From Deinococcus sp. KSM4-11 (GTDB taxonomy: Bacteria; Deinococcota; Deinococci; Deinococcales; Deinococcaceae): a DNA stretch of 64,000 bases. The stretch is from positions 1 to 64,000 of the forward strand of contig NZ_SSNX01000001.1 of the NCBI RefSeq assembly GCF_004801415.1, in the 5' to 3' direction. The notes under the pieces were generated by a model. It did not search any database. It worked only from the letters and a program-made list of their open reading frames with translations, and was not told the DNA's origin. The position numbers and the translations under genes are program-made. This document shows, one piece after another, positions 38,240-48,104 of this stretch (the first letter of the stretch is position 1; each line of letters begins with the position of its first letter).

Positions 38240-41200
38240 TCAGGCCGTTTGGGCGCCCAGGTACTCCTGCCAGCGTTCCGGCAGGGCCACGCCCACCGCG
38301 GCCAGCTGCTCGCGCGCCGCGCTGTACAGCCGCGACAGGCTGCGGTGGTTGCCGCTGCGGCGCAGGCCCTCCAGCGTCAGGGCCAGCGCTGCCTCGTCCA
38401 GGGTGTCTTCCTCCCACACCAGGCGGGCGGCGCGGGCACTGGCAGCCGGATCGTCGTCCAGGGCTGCGCGGGCTTCCCGCAGCAGGGCAGCGTGCAGCGC
38501 CTCCCTCAGCGCCTCACCGGTCTCCGGGGGCAGCGGGCCGCGCCACAGGCCCAGGGCCGGCCGGGCCAGGAAGGCCGCCGCGTCGCTGGGCACCTCGCCC
38601 AGGGCATAGCCGCCCGGTGTGGTCAGGATCACCGCGTGGCCCGCCGCCGCCCGCAGCGCGGCCACGCCCTGCTTCAGCGCGCCCAGCGCCTGCGCCTCCG
38701 GCCGCCCCGGGTACAGGTCGTCGGCCAGGTCCAGCCGGGTGACCTCGGCGCGGCCCTGCAGGCGGGCCTCCAGCAGCCGCAGCAGCAGGGCCCGGCGCAG
38801 CTCGCCGCGAACGGCCACACCGTCCAGTTCCAGCGGCCCCAGCACCCGCAGGCGCACCTCGCCCGCCGGGGCCAGGGGACTGCCCAGGGCGCGGCGGGCC
38901 AGCAGCGCCCCCAGTCCCTGACCGCGCTCCTCGAACTGCCGCGCCAGGGTCTCCAGCCGTCCCCGATCTCCTTGCAGCCGCGCGCTCTCCAGCGCGACGC
39001 GGTTCGCTTCGTAGTCTCCCAGGTGCTCGCGCGCCGTGGCCTCGGCGGCCTCCAGCGCGGCCAGGGCCTCCTCTCGGCGGCCCAGGGCGTCCAGGGCCAG
39101 CCCCCTGGCCACGCCGTTGCGGCTCAGCGTGCGGGGATCGGCACTCAGGGTCGCGGCCCGCTGCTGGGCCTGCTCGGCCAGCTCCAGGGCGCGCGCTCCC
39201 TGTCCGGCGCGGGCGTAGGCGCGGCTGGCGTCCGCGAGCGTCTCGACCAGCAGGCGCGGATTGTCCAGCTCGCCTGCCAGCCGCAGGGCCCGCCGGGCGT
39301 GGTGCAGCGCGAGTTCCCCGGAGAGCGGCGCGTCGCTCAGCGTGTACAGCGAAGTCAGCATGCCCAGGTTGTTCAGCAGGAAGTGCGCGCCGTCCAGGTA
39401 TGTCAGGCTGCCCTGCGCCTCGCTCAGCGCGTCCTCGGCCCGGTCGAGTTCACCGCGTTCGAGGTGCAGCTCGGCCAGCATGCCCAGGCTGCTGGCGGTA
39501 CCGCGCGCGTCGCCCAGGCGGCGGCGGGCGTCCAGGGCGCGGCGCACGCTGTCCATCGCCTCCTCCAGTTCGCCCAGCATGCGCAGGAAGGCCGCGCGGT
39601 TGTGCCACAGCGCGCTCGCCCCCACCTCGTTGCCGGTTCCCTGCATGGCCCGCGCTGTCTCGGCCGCCTGATCGGCGGCGGCGCGGTACTCGCCCTGGTG
39701 GAACAGCAGCATGACCTGCACGCCCAGCAGCCGCTGCCGCTCCGGTTCGCTCAGCGGGCCGGCCAGCAGGGCGCTCAGTTCCCGCGCGGCGTCGTGCCGA
39801 CGGCCGGTGCCGAGCAGGGCCATGGCCACCGCGCTCCGTACCGCGACGCTCGCGGCGGCCTGCCCGGCGGCGTTCAGGGCCTCCCAGCGGGTCAGGGCGC
39901 CCGTGTGATCCCCGATGTTCTGGAGGGCCAGAATCCTCGCGCCCTCCACCATTACGCCGGGCGGCTGGACGTCCAGCAACGTGTCCAGGGCCGCGCGGCC
40001 CCCCGTCCTGGCGCTCAGGGTGGCGGCCAGCGGCAGCATCTGCGCGGCTAGCGTGGGCTCCCGCAGGGCGAGGGTCGCGAGTTCCAGCGCGCGCGGGAGG
40101 TCACTGCCCTGCAGCAGGCCAGCTGCCTGCCCGGCCAGCACCGCCCGGCGTTCCGGTGTGGTCAGGTCGCTGGCGCGGGCCAGCAGTGCGCCTGCCTGGG
40201 CGTGCAGGCCACGCCCCTGGGCCTCCTCGGCCGCGCGTTCCAGCAGCGTGGCCGCCTCGGCGGGTGGCGTCTGCGCGGCGTCCAGGAAGGCCACGGCCCG
40301 CAGCGGGTCGTCCCGGTAGGCCTCCAGTGCCCGGCGGGCCAGGGTGCGCGCCAGATCCGGCGTGACCTGGGCACGCAGCACCTCCGCGTACAGCGGGTGG
40401 CTGAACGTTCCATGCTCACCACTGAGGAGGCCCTGCTGCCGCAGGTCATGAATGCCCGCCTCCAGCGCCTCCGGGCTCAGATTCGCCACGTGCGCCCACA
40501 CGTCCTGCGGCGCGTCCGGCACGCACGCCCGCGCGTCCATGATGGCCCTGTGCTGCCCGGCGCGTTCCAGCGTCAGGTCGATCAGCGCCTCGATCCGGCC
40601 GGGCAGGCGGGCCTCGTCCGGCGCGCGCCAGTGCCAGCGCTGCCCGTCGCTGTACAGATGCCCGCTGCGCACCAGGAACCGCACGTATTCCAGCGTGAAC
40701 AGCGGGTTTCCGCGCGCCCGCCCGTGCACCCACGCGCACACCTCCGGCGGCAGGGCCGGGCCGAGTTCCTCGGCACACAGGGCGGCGGTGGCCTCCGCGC
40801 CGAGCGGCTCGACCGCGCAGGCTGCCAGGCCCTCCGGCACGGTGTGGCGGGTCGTGAACAGCAGGGCCACGCCCCGGGCGCGGCCCAGCAGTTCCGCCAG
40901 GGTCAGCAGCGCCGACGCCTGCGCGGGCGTCGCGTCGTGCAGGTCGTCCACGACCACGCCCACCGGCGCGTTCGCGGCGATCAGCGTGGCCAGCGCACCC
41001 AGCGCGCCATCTCCGTCCGGCAGCCTGCGCAGCGCCGCTTCGGCCCAGCCGGGCAGCGCACGGGCCGGGGGCAGCCGGGCGGGCCAGTCGGCCAGCGGCA
41101 GGGTGGCCGGCAGGGTATGCGCGCGCGTCCCTGCGCGTCGCAGCAGGTCGTGTGCGGCGTGGGTCTTGCCGACCCCGGCCGGGCCGTGGTACGCGAGGAC

Positions 41201-41257
41201 GGCCCCCTGTCGGCGGCTGTGCAGGGCCCGCATGACCGCCTGTTCCTCACTGCGCAT
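38240..41257 (-). CDS. Large AAA/TPR transcriptional regulator with C-terminal SARP-like winged helix
   Basis: A 1005-residue protein. The N-terminal STAND/AAA ATPase has Walker A GPAGVGKT at 25-32 and Walker B VGVVVDDLH near 100. A long alpha-helical TPR-like stretch (about 340-780) follows. From about 800 comes a SARP/OmpR-type winged helix (VRLRVLGPLELDG, LDLADDLYPGRPEAQ, GGYALGE), then a BTAD-like helical tail to 1005. In classical SARPs the winged helix is N-terminal. It should be an ATP-switched activator; the co-oriented secreted protease genes are likely targets. CACAAT lies five nt before the ATG. Confidence 0.8.
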   Translation of the reverse strand: MRSEEQAVMRALHSRRQGAVLAYHGPAGVGKTHAAHDLLRRAGTRAHTLPATLPLADWPARLPPARALPGWAEAALRRLPDGDGALGALATLIAANAPVGVVVDDLHDATPAQASALLTLAELLGRARGVALLFTTRHTVPEGLAACAVEPLGAEATAALCAEELGPALPPEVCAWVHGRARGNPLFTLEYVRFLVRSGHLYSDGQRWHWRAPDEARLPGRIEALIDLTLERAGQHRAIMDARACVPDAPQDVWAHVANLSPEALEAGIHDLRQQGLLSGEHGTFSHPLYAEVLRAQVTPDLARTLARRALEAYRDDPLRAVAFLDAAQTPPAEAATLLERAAEEAQGRGLHAQAGALLARASDLTTPERRAVLAGQAAGLLQGSDLPRALELATLALREPTLAAQMLPLAATLSARTGGRAALDTLLDVQPPGVMVEGARILALQNIGDHTGALTRWEALNAAGQAAASVAVRSAVAMALLGTGRRHDAARELSALLAGPLSEPERQRLLGVQVMLLFHQGEYRAAADQAAETARAMQGTGNEVGASALWHNRAAFLRMLGELEEAMDSVRRALDARRRLGDARGTASSLGMLAELHLERGELDRAEDALSEAQGSLTYLDGAHFLLNNLGMLTSLYTLSDAPLSGELALHHARRALRLAGELDNPRLLVETLADASRAYARAGQGARALELAEQAQQRAATLSADPRTLSRNGVARGLALDALGRREEALAALEAAEATAREHLGDYEANRVALESARLQGDRGRLETLARQFEERGQGLGALLARRALGSPLAPAGEVRLRVLGPLELDGVAVRGELRRALLLRLLEARLQGRAEVTRLDLADDLYPGRPEAQALGALKQGVAALRAAAGHAVILTTPGGYALGEVPSDAAAFLARPALGLWRGPLPPETGEALREALHAALLREARAALDDDPAASARAARLVWEEDTLDEAALALTLEGLRRSGNHRSLSRLYSAAREQLAAVGVALPERWQEYLGAQTA

Positions 41258-41535
41258 GGCCCATTGTGGCGCACTGGGCGGTGGTGCGGTCAGGGGCCAT
41301 GGAATCCAGTGGGCCGCCGTCCCTGGAGGCGTGCATTGATCGGAAAGCTATTCACAGGGCCAACCCGAACGTTGGGCGGAAGTCCAGCGTTTTGGGCAGG
41401 CATACCGCACGCTGACGTCCTTCGTGCCTGGTATCGAATTGCACCGCTTGCGGAGAAGGCAAGGGTGACTGGCAGGACAGCGCCGCCGGTCTAGTCTGTT
41501 CGGGCTGGATCGTGTAGGGGGGTACACTCCAGGGC
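41258..41535. promoter_or_regulatory. Divergent promoter region between regulator and RNase-like gene
   Basis: No gene is visible. It holds the weak -10 CACAAT (41263-41268, minus) for the regulator and TACACT (41523-41528, plus) for the downstream enzyme. Otherwise I see no repeats or strong structure. Confidence 0.45.
41523..41528 (+). promoter_or_regulatory. Leaderless-type -10 (TACACT) for the MBL/beta-CASP gene
   Basis: TACACT, 7 nt, then ATG 41536. Confidence 0.65.
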
Positions 41536-42999
41536 ATGCACATGAAGAGCTTCGGCGCGGCCCTGACGGTCACGGGCAGCATGCACCTGCTCACGCTGGG
41601 CGGCAGCAAGCAGGTGCTGATCGACTGCGGGCTGTTCCAGGGCGGCGATGAGATGGAGGCCCGCAACCGCGAGCCCTTTGATTTCGACGTGCGCGGCCTG
41701 GACGGCGTGATCCTCACGCACGCGCACCTGGACCACGTGGGGCGGCTGCCGCTGCTCGTGAAGGGTGGTTACCAGGGGCCCATCCACTGCACCGCGCCCA
41801 CCGCCGCCCTGGCCGAGACGGTGCTGCTCGACTCCGCGAGGTTGCAGGAGGACGGCTACCGCATGGATCTGCGCCACGCCCGCCGTCAGGGCCGTGAACA
41901 CGAGATTCTGCCCCCCCTGTACGAGGAAGCGGACGTGCACCGCACCCTGGCCCTGCTGCGCCCGGACCTGGACTTCGGGCAGACCACGAGCGTGGCGGGC
42001 CTCCAGGTCACGCCGCAGCGGGCCGGGCATATTCTGGGCAGCGCGTACCTGGTGATCGAGAGCAGTGAGGGCCGCCTGATCATGTCGGGCGACCTCGGAA
42101 ACCGCGAGAGTGGGTTGCAGATCGACTTCACGCCGCCCCCCGAGGCGGACGCGGTGGTCATCGAGACGACCTACGCCAACCGCAGCCACCGTCCGTGGAA
42201 CGAGACCCTGACCGAGTTCCGGGACGCGCTGCGCGCCGCCGTGCGTGCCAACGGCAAGATCCTGATTCCCACTTTCGCCATCGAGCGCGCCCAGGTGATC
42301 CTGTACACCCTCAAGCACCTGATGGACGCCGGCGAGGTGCCGCGCATCCCGGTGTTCCTCGATTCCCCCATGGCGACCCGCGCCACCAACGAGTACTTCG
42401 AGTTCGGCGACGAACTCATCCCCCCCGTACGAGACGCCCTGCGCGCCGGCGAGGACCCTTTCCGGCCCAGCACGCTGCACGTGGTGCCCACCAGCGCCGA
42501 GTCGCAGCGCCTGAACCGCTACGATGGCCCCGCGATCATCATGGCGGGCAACGGCATGATGACCGGCGGACGCATCCAGCATCACCTCAAGCATCACCTC
42601 TGGAAGCCCAGCACCACCCTGATCATCGTGTCGTACCAGTCGCCCAGTTCGCTGGGGGGCCGGATCGTGACCGGCGCGGATCACGTGCGGATCATGGGCG
42701 AGGACATCGCCGTGCAGGCCCATGTGCACACCATCGGCGGCTTCAGCGCGCACGCGGATCAGGACGACCTGCTGGCCTTCCTGGGTACCACCGGCACCCC
42801 GCACGTGTGGCTGGTACACGGCGAGCCAGAGGTGATGGACGCCTTCGTGCCTGTGCTGGCACAGCGCGGCCTCAAGGGTGACCTCGTTCCGGATCGCCAG
42901 GAGGTCGACCTGCTGGGCAGCGGGTTCACGCAGGGCCGCCCGCCCGGCCTGGTGCTGGACGGCACGGTCGACGCCGCGAGGGCCGAGGGCGGCGAATAG
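41536..42999 (+). CDS. MBL-fold beta-CASP RNase (CPSF73-like)
   Basis: A 487-residue protein. The metallo-beta-lactamase motif HAHLDHVG near residue 56 is followed by further ligands in [13 protein letters not shown] and the late His in GGFSAHAD near 405. The beta-CASP insert is present ([41 protein letters not shown]). Such enzymes are zinc-dependent RNA endo/exonucleases. The architecture is that of the widespread bacterial YsxB/TTHA0252-type RNase; T. thermophilus TTHA0252 is the structural relative I have in mind. It is a cytoplasmic single gene. Confidence 0.9.
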   Translation: MHMKSFGAALTVTGSMHLLTLGGSKQVLIDCGLFQGGDEMEARNREPFDFDVRGLDGVILTHAHLDHVGRLPLLVKGGYQGPIHCTAPTAALAETVLLDSARLQEDGYRMDLRHARRQGREHEILPPLYEEADVHRTLALLRPDLDFGQTTSVAGLQVTPQRAGHILGSAYLVIESSEGRLIMSGDLGNRESGLQIDFTPPPEADAVVIETTYANRSHRPWNETLTEFRDALRAAVRANGKILIPTFAIERAQVILYTLKHLMDAGEVPRIPVFLDSPMATRATNEYFEFGDELIPPVRDALRAGEDPFRPSTLHVVPTSAESQRLNRYDGPAIIMAGNGMMTGGRIQHHLKHHLWKPSTTLIIVSYQSPSSLGGRIVTGADHVRIMGEDIAVQAHVHTIGGFSAHADQDDLLAFLGTTGTPHVWLVHGEPEVMDAFVPVLAQRGLKGDLVPDRQEVDLLGSGFTQGRPPGLVLDGTVDAARAEGGE

Positions 43000-43017
43000 G
43001 TCTCACGGGCGGTGGGG

Positions 43018-43023
43018 TACCCT
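43018..43023 (+). promoter_or_regulatory. Leaderless-type -10 (TACCCT) for the DUF3105 gene
   Basis: TACCCT, 7 nt, then ATG 43031. Confidence 0.65.
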
Positions 43024-43030
43024 GGACGGG

Positions 43031-43528
43031 ATGATGCGCGCCGCGTTCCCCCTGCTGCTCCTGCTGCCCCTGACCGCCTGCGGTTCCAAGGGCATCGAGG
43101 GCGTCCAGACCTACACGTACCCGGCCGGTGACCACCGCAGCGGCTCCCTGGTGTACTCCGAGACCCCCCCGGCCGGCGGGGCACACAACCCCATCTGGCA
43201 GAACTGCGGCGTGTATTCGCAGCCGCTGTACAACGAGTACGCGGTGCACAGCCTGGAGCACGGCGCGGTCTGGATCACGTACCAGCCGACCCTGGACGCC
43301 GCGCAGGTCGACACCCTCAAGAAACTGGTGGATGGCCGCCCGTACACCCTGCTCAGTCCCTACGACGGCCTGCCCAGCCCGGTCGTGATCAGCGCGTGGG
43401 GCGCGCAGCTCAAGGTCGACAAGGCCGACGACAGCCGTTTGAAGGCCTTCCTCGACAAGTACGAGCAGGGCCCCACCGCACCTGAACGCGGGGCCGCATG
43501 CTCCGGCGGGTACTCCGGCACGCGATAG
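43031..43528 (+). CDS. DUF3105 lipoprotein
   Basis: A 165-residue protein starting [12 protein letters not shown] with lipobox LTAC near residue 18. The domain shows the DUF3105 signature: [14 protein letters not shown] and [17 protein letters not shown] with conserved Cys and His residues, then [18 protein letters not shown]. The function of the family is unknown; conserved His/Cys hint at metal binding. The start follows a -10 by 7 nt. It is followed after 36 nt by an unrelated secreted protein, possibly co-transcribed. Confidence 0.85.
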   Translation: MMRAAFPLLLLLPLTACGSKGIEGVQTYTYPAGDHRSGSLVYSETPPAGGAHNPIWQNCGVYSQPLYNEYAVHSLEHGAVWITYQPTLDAAQVDTLKKLVDGRPYTLLSPYDGLPSPVVISAWGAQLKVDKADDSRLKAFLDKYEQGPTAPERGAACSGGYSGTR

Positions 43529-43564
43529 ACCGGACTGGCCGACCATTCCATTCCAGGAGACACG

Positions 43565-44290
43565 ATGCCGAACGGACCTTCCCGTACCCGACACGCGCTG
43601 CGTTCCCTGCTGCTGCTCAGCGCCCTCGCCCTTTCCCACGCGTCGGCCCAGACGACACCCGCGACCACGGCGCCAGTCCCCGCTGGGCTGTCCGGCTCGG
43701 TCTTCAAGCTGATGGGTCAGGTGGGCACCCCGCCCGCTGCGTCCACGCCGAAGGCCGCCGTGCTGACCTTCAAACCCTCGGCCCAGGTGCGCCAGAAGGC
43801 GATCGATGACTTCCTGACGTTGGTGGCCGGGCAGAGTCCGGACCTCGCGGCCGAACTGCGAAAGACCCTGGCGGGCACCGACCTCTTCGCCCAGATCGAG
43901 AAAGAGGAGCGGCGGCTGTTCGGCCCCGGCATGAGCGTGAACAACGTGGCCGACGCCTGGGCCACCTACTGGGGCTACGCGTGGCTGATGACCCGCCGCC
44001 GCACCGACGATCCCACGCCCCGCCAGATGCAGGGCCTGCGCGCCCAGTTTCAGTCCCTGCTGCTCCAAGTACCCGGCGTGACCGGGAGCACCGACGCCGC
44101 CCGGCAGCAGCTGAGCGACCCGCTGACCCTCCAGGTCGTGCTGTACGGGCTGCTGGCCGAGGCATGGAAGGATCAGCCGCAAGCTCTGGCACAGTTCGGT
44201 GACCAGCTGGCCCAGACCTCCCGTGACCTGGGCTTCGACCTGACCCTGCTGACCCTGACCGACCAGGGCTTCGTGGTGCAGAAGAAATGA
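43565..44290 (+). CDS. Secreted protein of unknown function, mostly helical (241 aa)
   Basis: The protein starts MPNGPSRTRHALRS at ATG 43565 with AGGAG a few nt upstream, and has a signal peptide ending near SHASAQ. The mature part is largely helical (RQKAIDDFLTLVAGQSPDLAAELRK-type stretches) and includes VADAWATYWGYAWLMT. That resembles the DUF6683-type secreted family, but I am not certain. The stop overlaps the ATG of the next gene (ATGA), so the pair is translationally coupled and probably works together outside the cytoplasm. Confidence 0.65.
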   Translation: MPNGPSRTRHALRSLLLLSALALSHASAQTTPATTAPVPAGLSGSVFKLMGQVGTPPAASTPKAAVLTFKPSAQVRQKAIDDFLTLVAGQSPDLAAELRKTLAGTDLFAQIEKEERRLFGPGMSVNNVADAWATYWGYAWLMTRRRTDDPTPRQMQGLRAQFQSLLLQVPGVTGSTDAARQQLSDPLTLQVVLYGLLAEAWKDQPQALAQFGDQLAQTSRDLGFDLTLLTLTDQGFVVQKK

Positions 44291-46317
44291 CCACGACCAC
44301 AGCGCGTCGGTCTGCCCTCCCAGCGGTGGCTCCGTGGAGCGGGGTCGTTCCGGTGATCCGGCGCGTGCTCCTGTCCGCCCTCCTGCTCGCCCTGCTCGGC
44401 TTTCCGGTGCAGGCCGCGAAGGTGGGCAGCGCCACCTACGTGGCCCCGGACGGCTGGACGGCCAGCGTTGCCAGCGGCATGGCGACCCTCGCGCCCTCCG
44501 GTGGCGTCTCGGCCGGGCTGATGCTCGTCATTCCCGACCAGAAGGTCAGCGGCGAGGCCAGGACGTGGTTCGCGGCCACCGTGAAGCAGCTGTCCAGCGA
44601 TGGGCAGGTCACGGATCAGAGTGACGTGACGGCAACGACTTCCGGCGGCGTGACCCTGCTGGCCGCCGCCAGCACCGTCAAGCTGGCCCAGACCACGCAG
44701 TACCGCTTCTACACCGCCCGCCTGTCGGGCACCGGCACGGCCACGGTCTACGTGCTGGTCACCCCCACACTCGAGGCCTTCAAGCGGTACCAGACCGATT
44801 ACGTGTCGCTGATCCGCTCGGCCGCGCCGGCAACGGCAAGTGGTGGAGCGGCCACGGGGAGCAGTCCGGCGGGCGGCCCCCTGACCGGAACGAAAACGGC
44901 CTTGCCCGCCGTCAAGCCCATGAACGCCGCGCAGTTCATCGCGGCGGGAGGAAATCCGGAGGTGGCCGTGATCCCCGATGAATTCCGCTGTTACCAGGAG
45001 AAGGGTGGCAGCAGCCTCACGCCGGAACTGACCGTCCAGATCCTGTCTGGCGGCAAGTACCGTACGGCGTATGGCTCGGGCAGCTACACGGTTCACAAGG
45101 ACAGCAGCCTGATCAAGACCGACTGGATGGGCGGCCCGCTGGACGGCGCCTATGGCTACCTGACCTTCGGGAACGACGGCCAGACCCTGAGCCTGCGCGA
45201 CGTGGGCGAGGCCCAACTCGACACCGCCCTGAGGTTCGAGTGCTACCAGCGCGGCCCGCGCGAGAACCGGCAGTTGCTGGAGTTCCGGCTCCGCACGCCC
45301 GCCGTGGCCTCCTATCCCTGCACCCTGACCGACGGCAGCGGCAAGGGCGGCGGCACCCTGGAGATTCTCGCGGCCGGTGCGTACCGCCTGGGGGGGCAGG
45401 GGGGCCGGTACAGCACGGATTTCCGCAGCGATCAGGATCAGGACTGGAGTTCCCTGGACTTCACGGGCGGCCCGCTGGACGACACGAGCGGCACCTACCA
45501 GGAGGACGCGATGGGCGTGCGTACCCTGCGGATCTCCAGCCCGAAACGCGAGTGCATGAAGGCCGTGAAGCCCACGCCGATTCCCCGCTACGGCACGGCC
45601 AAAGCGCCCGCCCCGCCGAAGGGCAGCGGTGGCCTGAGCGGCGCGTATGCCCGCTGGTACCCGGATCCGCTCGCCGCCTCGGGCTATGGCGGGTGCGGCG
45701 GCCTGTGCTGGGACGTGTACGTCTTCGACAAGGCCGGGTACGTGTACCCGCACGAACCCGATCGGGGTCTCGATGAGGCCGACTGTACCCGCACGCATCC
45801 GAACGGCCTGCCGGTGTGCGAGGTGTACCGTGTGCAGGGCGGCCAGATCGTGATCGGTCAGGACAAGCCCATGACCCTGGCCAAGTCGGGCGCGGCCCTG
45901 AAGCTCGGTGGCGACACCTACCAGCCCCTGCTCAAGCTGGACGGCCTGAAGCTGAACGGCGCGTACGAGTCGAAGTCCTTCGTGGGCGGCGGTACGAGCA
46001 CCGTGAGTGGTGCGTTCCAGACGAACCTGACGTTGACGCCGCAGGGGCGCTTCAGCCGCGAACGCAGCGGCGGCGTGAGCGCGACCACCACCGACACCGG
46101 GACGAACCTGGGCACCGTGACTGGCGGCGTGACCGTCACCACCGAGCGGCAGAACAGCGGCACGTACCGCGTCACGGGCTACACCCTGGAACTCACGTAC
46201 GGCGACGGGCACGTCGAGCGCCTGTTCGCCTACACGCTGCCGGACAAGAGCGGCAGGCCGGATCTGGGCCTGCTGCGGCTGGGCGGATCGACCTACACGA
46301 TCCCCGATAAGAAGTAG
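44287..46317 (+). CDS. Large secreted protein of unknown function (676 aa)
   Basis: The protein starts at ATG 44287 inside the previous stop. Its N-terminus has a signal peptide around residues 22-45 (VIRRVLLSALLLALLGFPVQA). The mature protein has an N-terminal domain (KVGSATYVAPDGWTAS), a Gly/Ala linker near 180-200, and then repeated beta-rich units, each with a Tyr-Lys-Gly type lead (GGKYRTAYGSGSYTV, AGAYRLGGQGGRYS, GSYTVHKDSS) and several paired cysteines. Duplication within the protein is likely. I recognise no family. It is followed by a hairpin and the convergent obgE. Confidence 0.65.
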   Translation: MTTTTARRSALPAVAPWSGVVPVIRRVLLSALLLALLGFPVQAAKVGSATYVAPDGWTASVASGMATLAPSGGVSAGLMLVIPDQKVSGEARTWFAATVKQLSSDGQVTDQSDVTATTSGGVTLLAAASTVKLAQTTQYRFYTARLSGTGTATVYVLVTPTLEAFKRYQTDYVSLIRSAAPATASGGAATGSSPAGGPLTGTKTALPAVKPMNAAQFIAAGGNPEVAVIPDEFRCYQEKGGSSLTPELTVQILSGGKYRTAYGSGSYTVHKDSSLIKTDWMGGPLDGAYGYLTFGNDGQTLSLRDVGEAQLDTALRFECYQRGPRENRQLLEFRLRTPAVASYPCTLTDGSGKGGGTLEILAAGAYRLGGQGGRYSTDFRSDQDQDWSSLDFTGGPLDDTSGTYQEDAMGVRTLRISSPKRECMKAVKPTPIPRYGTAKAPAPPKGSGGLSGAYARWYPDPLAASGYGGCGGLCWDVYVFDKAGYVYPHEPDRGLDEADCTRTHPNGLPVCEVYRVQGGQIVIGQDKPMTLAKSGAALKLGGDTYQPLLKLDGLKLNGAYESKSFVGGGTSTVSGAFQTNLTLTPQGRFSRERSGGVSATTTDTGTNLGTVTGGVTVTTERQNSGTYRVTGYTLELTYGDGHVERLFAYTLPDKSGRPDLGLLRLGGSTYTIPDKK

Positions 46318-46348
46318 CGCCGGGGCAGGGGATCCCCGCCGCCGGCGC
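46317..46348. terminator. Weak hairpin between convergent genes
   Basis: An imperfect GC-rich inverted repeat centred on GGGGATCCCC. There is no T run, so only its position suggests a terminator. Confidence 0.35.
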
Positions 46349-46363
46349 GCTCAGTGGGCATGG

Positions 46364-47689
46364 TCAGTCGCGCTGATCCTCATCGTCGAAGTATTCGAAG
46401 CGGTGCGCGCCGATCTCGACCGTATCGCCCGCGCGGGCGCCGGCGCGCCTCAGGGCGTTGTACAGGCCCTGGCGCTTGAACACGCCGCCCAGGTATTCGG
46501 AGGCGTCCTCCAGGTACCGCGAGAAGCGCGTGATGCGCGCCTCGAAGCCGCCGCCATGCACCGACCAGACCCGCTCGGGCTGGCCGTCGTTGATGATGCC
46601 CACGCCTCGCGCGGCCGGATCGATGCGGAACTCGACCCGCAGGGGTTCCTCGACCACCGTGTCGGGCTCCAGCTCCAGCGCGTGCCGCTCCGTCCACAGT
46701 TCGAAGGCGGGCATCATCTGGAACAGCGTCTCGCGCATCTCCGGCAGGCCCAGGCCTTCCTTGGCGCTGACCTTCAGCACGGGCAGGCCGAACTCCGAGA
46801 GTTCATCCTCGACCATGGTCGCCAGATCCGCCTCGACCAGTTCCACCTTGTTCAGCGCCACCATCGCCACGTTCTCCAGCAGCGTCGGATCGTACGCCTG
46901 CAACTCGGCCTGCAACGAGCGCAGTTCCTCCACCGGGTTGCGGGTCACGTCCAGCACGTACACCAGCAGGCGCGTGCGGCTGATGTGGCGCAGAAATTCC
47001 AGGCCCAGGCCCTTGCCCTCGCTGGCGCCCTCGATGATGCCCGGAATGTCCGCCATGGTGAAGCGCTCGTCCTGGCCGTCACGCGCCACCACGCCCAGAA
47101 TCGGCGACAGGGTCGTGAACGGGTACTCCGCGATCATGGGGTTTGCCCGCGACAGGGCCGCCAGCAGGCTGCTCTTGCCCGCGTTCGGGTACCCGACCAG
47201 GCCCACGTCCGCGATCAATCTCAGTTCCAGCCGCACGCGGCGCTTCTGTCCCGGCACGCCCAGCTCCGCGAACCTCGGGGCCTGACGCGTGGAACTCGTG
47301 AACGTGCTGTTCCCGCGCCCGCCCTGTCCACCCTGCGCGATGATCTTCTCCTGCCCGACCGTCACGAGGTCTGCCAGCACGCGGCCGCTGTCCTCGTCGA
47401 AGGCCGTGGTGCCTACCGGCACGTCGATGTAGATGTCCTCGCCGTCCGACCCCTGGCGCAGGCGGCCCTCGCCGTACGCGCCGTTCTGCGCCTTGAACTT
47501 CCGGCGACCCAGCAGGCGCTCCAGCGACTCCACGCCCTCGATCGCCCGCAGGATGATGTCCCCACCCTTCCCGCCGTGCCCGCCGTCCGGGCCGCCCTTC
47601 TCCATGTACTTCGCCCGGTGGAAGCTCATGGAGCCGTCGCCGCCGTTCCCGGCGTTCACCTCAATATTCAGTACGTCACGAAACGCCAT
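46364..47689 (-). CDS. obgE: Obg-family GTPase (CgtA)
   Basis: A 441-residue protein with the glycine-rich Obg domain ([18 protein letters not shown] start, [13 protein letters not shown]), a GTPase domain with G1 GYPNAGKSS near 165, G3 DIPGIIEGA near 212 and NKVE near 287, and an OCT domain at the C-terminus. Obg associates with the 50S subunit and ties ribosome assembly to growth. It follows rpmA, as in many bacteria, but an intrinsic terminator lies between them. A GAGGGA ribosome site precedes the ATG. Confidence 0.95.
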   Translation of the reverse strand: MAFRDVLNIEVNAGNGGDGSMSFHRAKYMEKGGPDGGHGGKGGDIILRAIEGVESLERLLGRRKFKAQNGAYGEGRLRQGSDGEDIYIDVPVGTTAFDEDSGRVLADLVTVGQEKIIAQGGQGGRGNSTFTSSTRQAPRFAELGVPGQKRRVRLELRLIADVGLVGYPNAGKSSLLAALSRANPMIAEYPFTTLSPILGVVARDGQDERFTMADIPGIIEGASEGKGLGLEFLRHISRTRLLVYVLDVTRNPVEELRSLQAELQAYDPTLLENVAMVALNKVELVEADLATMVEDELSEFGLPVLKVSAKEGLGLPEMRETLFQMMPAFELWTERHALELEPDTVVEEPLRVEFRIDPAARGVGIINDGQPERVWSVHGGGFEARITRFSRYLEDASEYLGGVFKRQGLYNALRRAGARAGDTVEIGAHRFEYFDDEDQRD

Positions 47690-47751
47690 CTTGCTCCCTC
47701 TGTGTTGTGATGCCCTGTGTTATGAACGCCGTAAAAACGTGCTTCTGGCGC

Positions 47752-47795
47752 TGCAAAAGAAAATGCGCCCTGCCCTTCTTTGCGGGCAGGGCGCA
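47752..47795 (-). terminator. Intrinsic terminator after rpmA
   Basis: A 12-bp stem (arms 47764-47775 and 47784-47795) with an 8-nt loop. On the minus strand it runs into TTTTCTTTTG. It should end or attenuate transcription before obgE. Confidence 0.85.
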
Positions 47796-47811
47796 CTGGA
47801 ACAGCTGGACT

Positions 47812-48087
47812 TCAGTCTGCTGCGATCTCGGCCTGCACGGGTTCGACGCTGATGAAGCGGCCGGTGCGGCCACGGTTGGTGAACACGACCTTGCCCGCTT
47901 CGAGCGCGAACAGGGTGTGGTCGCGGCCCATGCCCACGTTCGGGCCGGCCTTGAATTTCGTGCCGCGCTGGCGAACCAGGATGTTGCCGGCCAGCACGAC
48001 CTCGCCGCCGAACTTCTTGACGCCCAGCATCTTGGGCTGGCTGTCACGTCCGTTCTTGGACGAACCTACGCCTTTCTTGTGTGCCAT
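47812..48087 (-). CDS. rpmA: 50S ribosomal protein L27
   Basis: A 91-residue protein starting [19 protein letters not shown], the diagnostic L27 N-terminus that reaches the peptidyl-transferase centre, followed by [19 protein letters not shown] and GRDHTLFAL. It needs no N-terminal processing extension. It lies 17 nt downstream of rplU in the same operon. Confidence 0.97.
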   Translation of the reverse strand: MAHKKGVGSSKNGRDSQPKMLGVKKFGGEVVLAGNILVRQRGTKFKAGPNVGMGRDHTLFALEAGKVVFTNRGRTGRFISVEPVQAEIAAD

Positions 48088-48104
48088 GTCGTCTCAGCCT
48101 CCCC

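Noticed and set aside
38249..40051. 600-codon open frame antisense to the SARP/AAA regulator
   Set aside because: Composition is Gln/Arg-rich with no motifs; the regulator on the minus strand explains the sequence.
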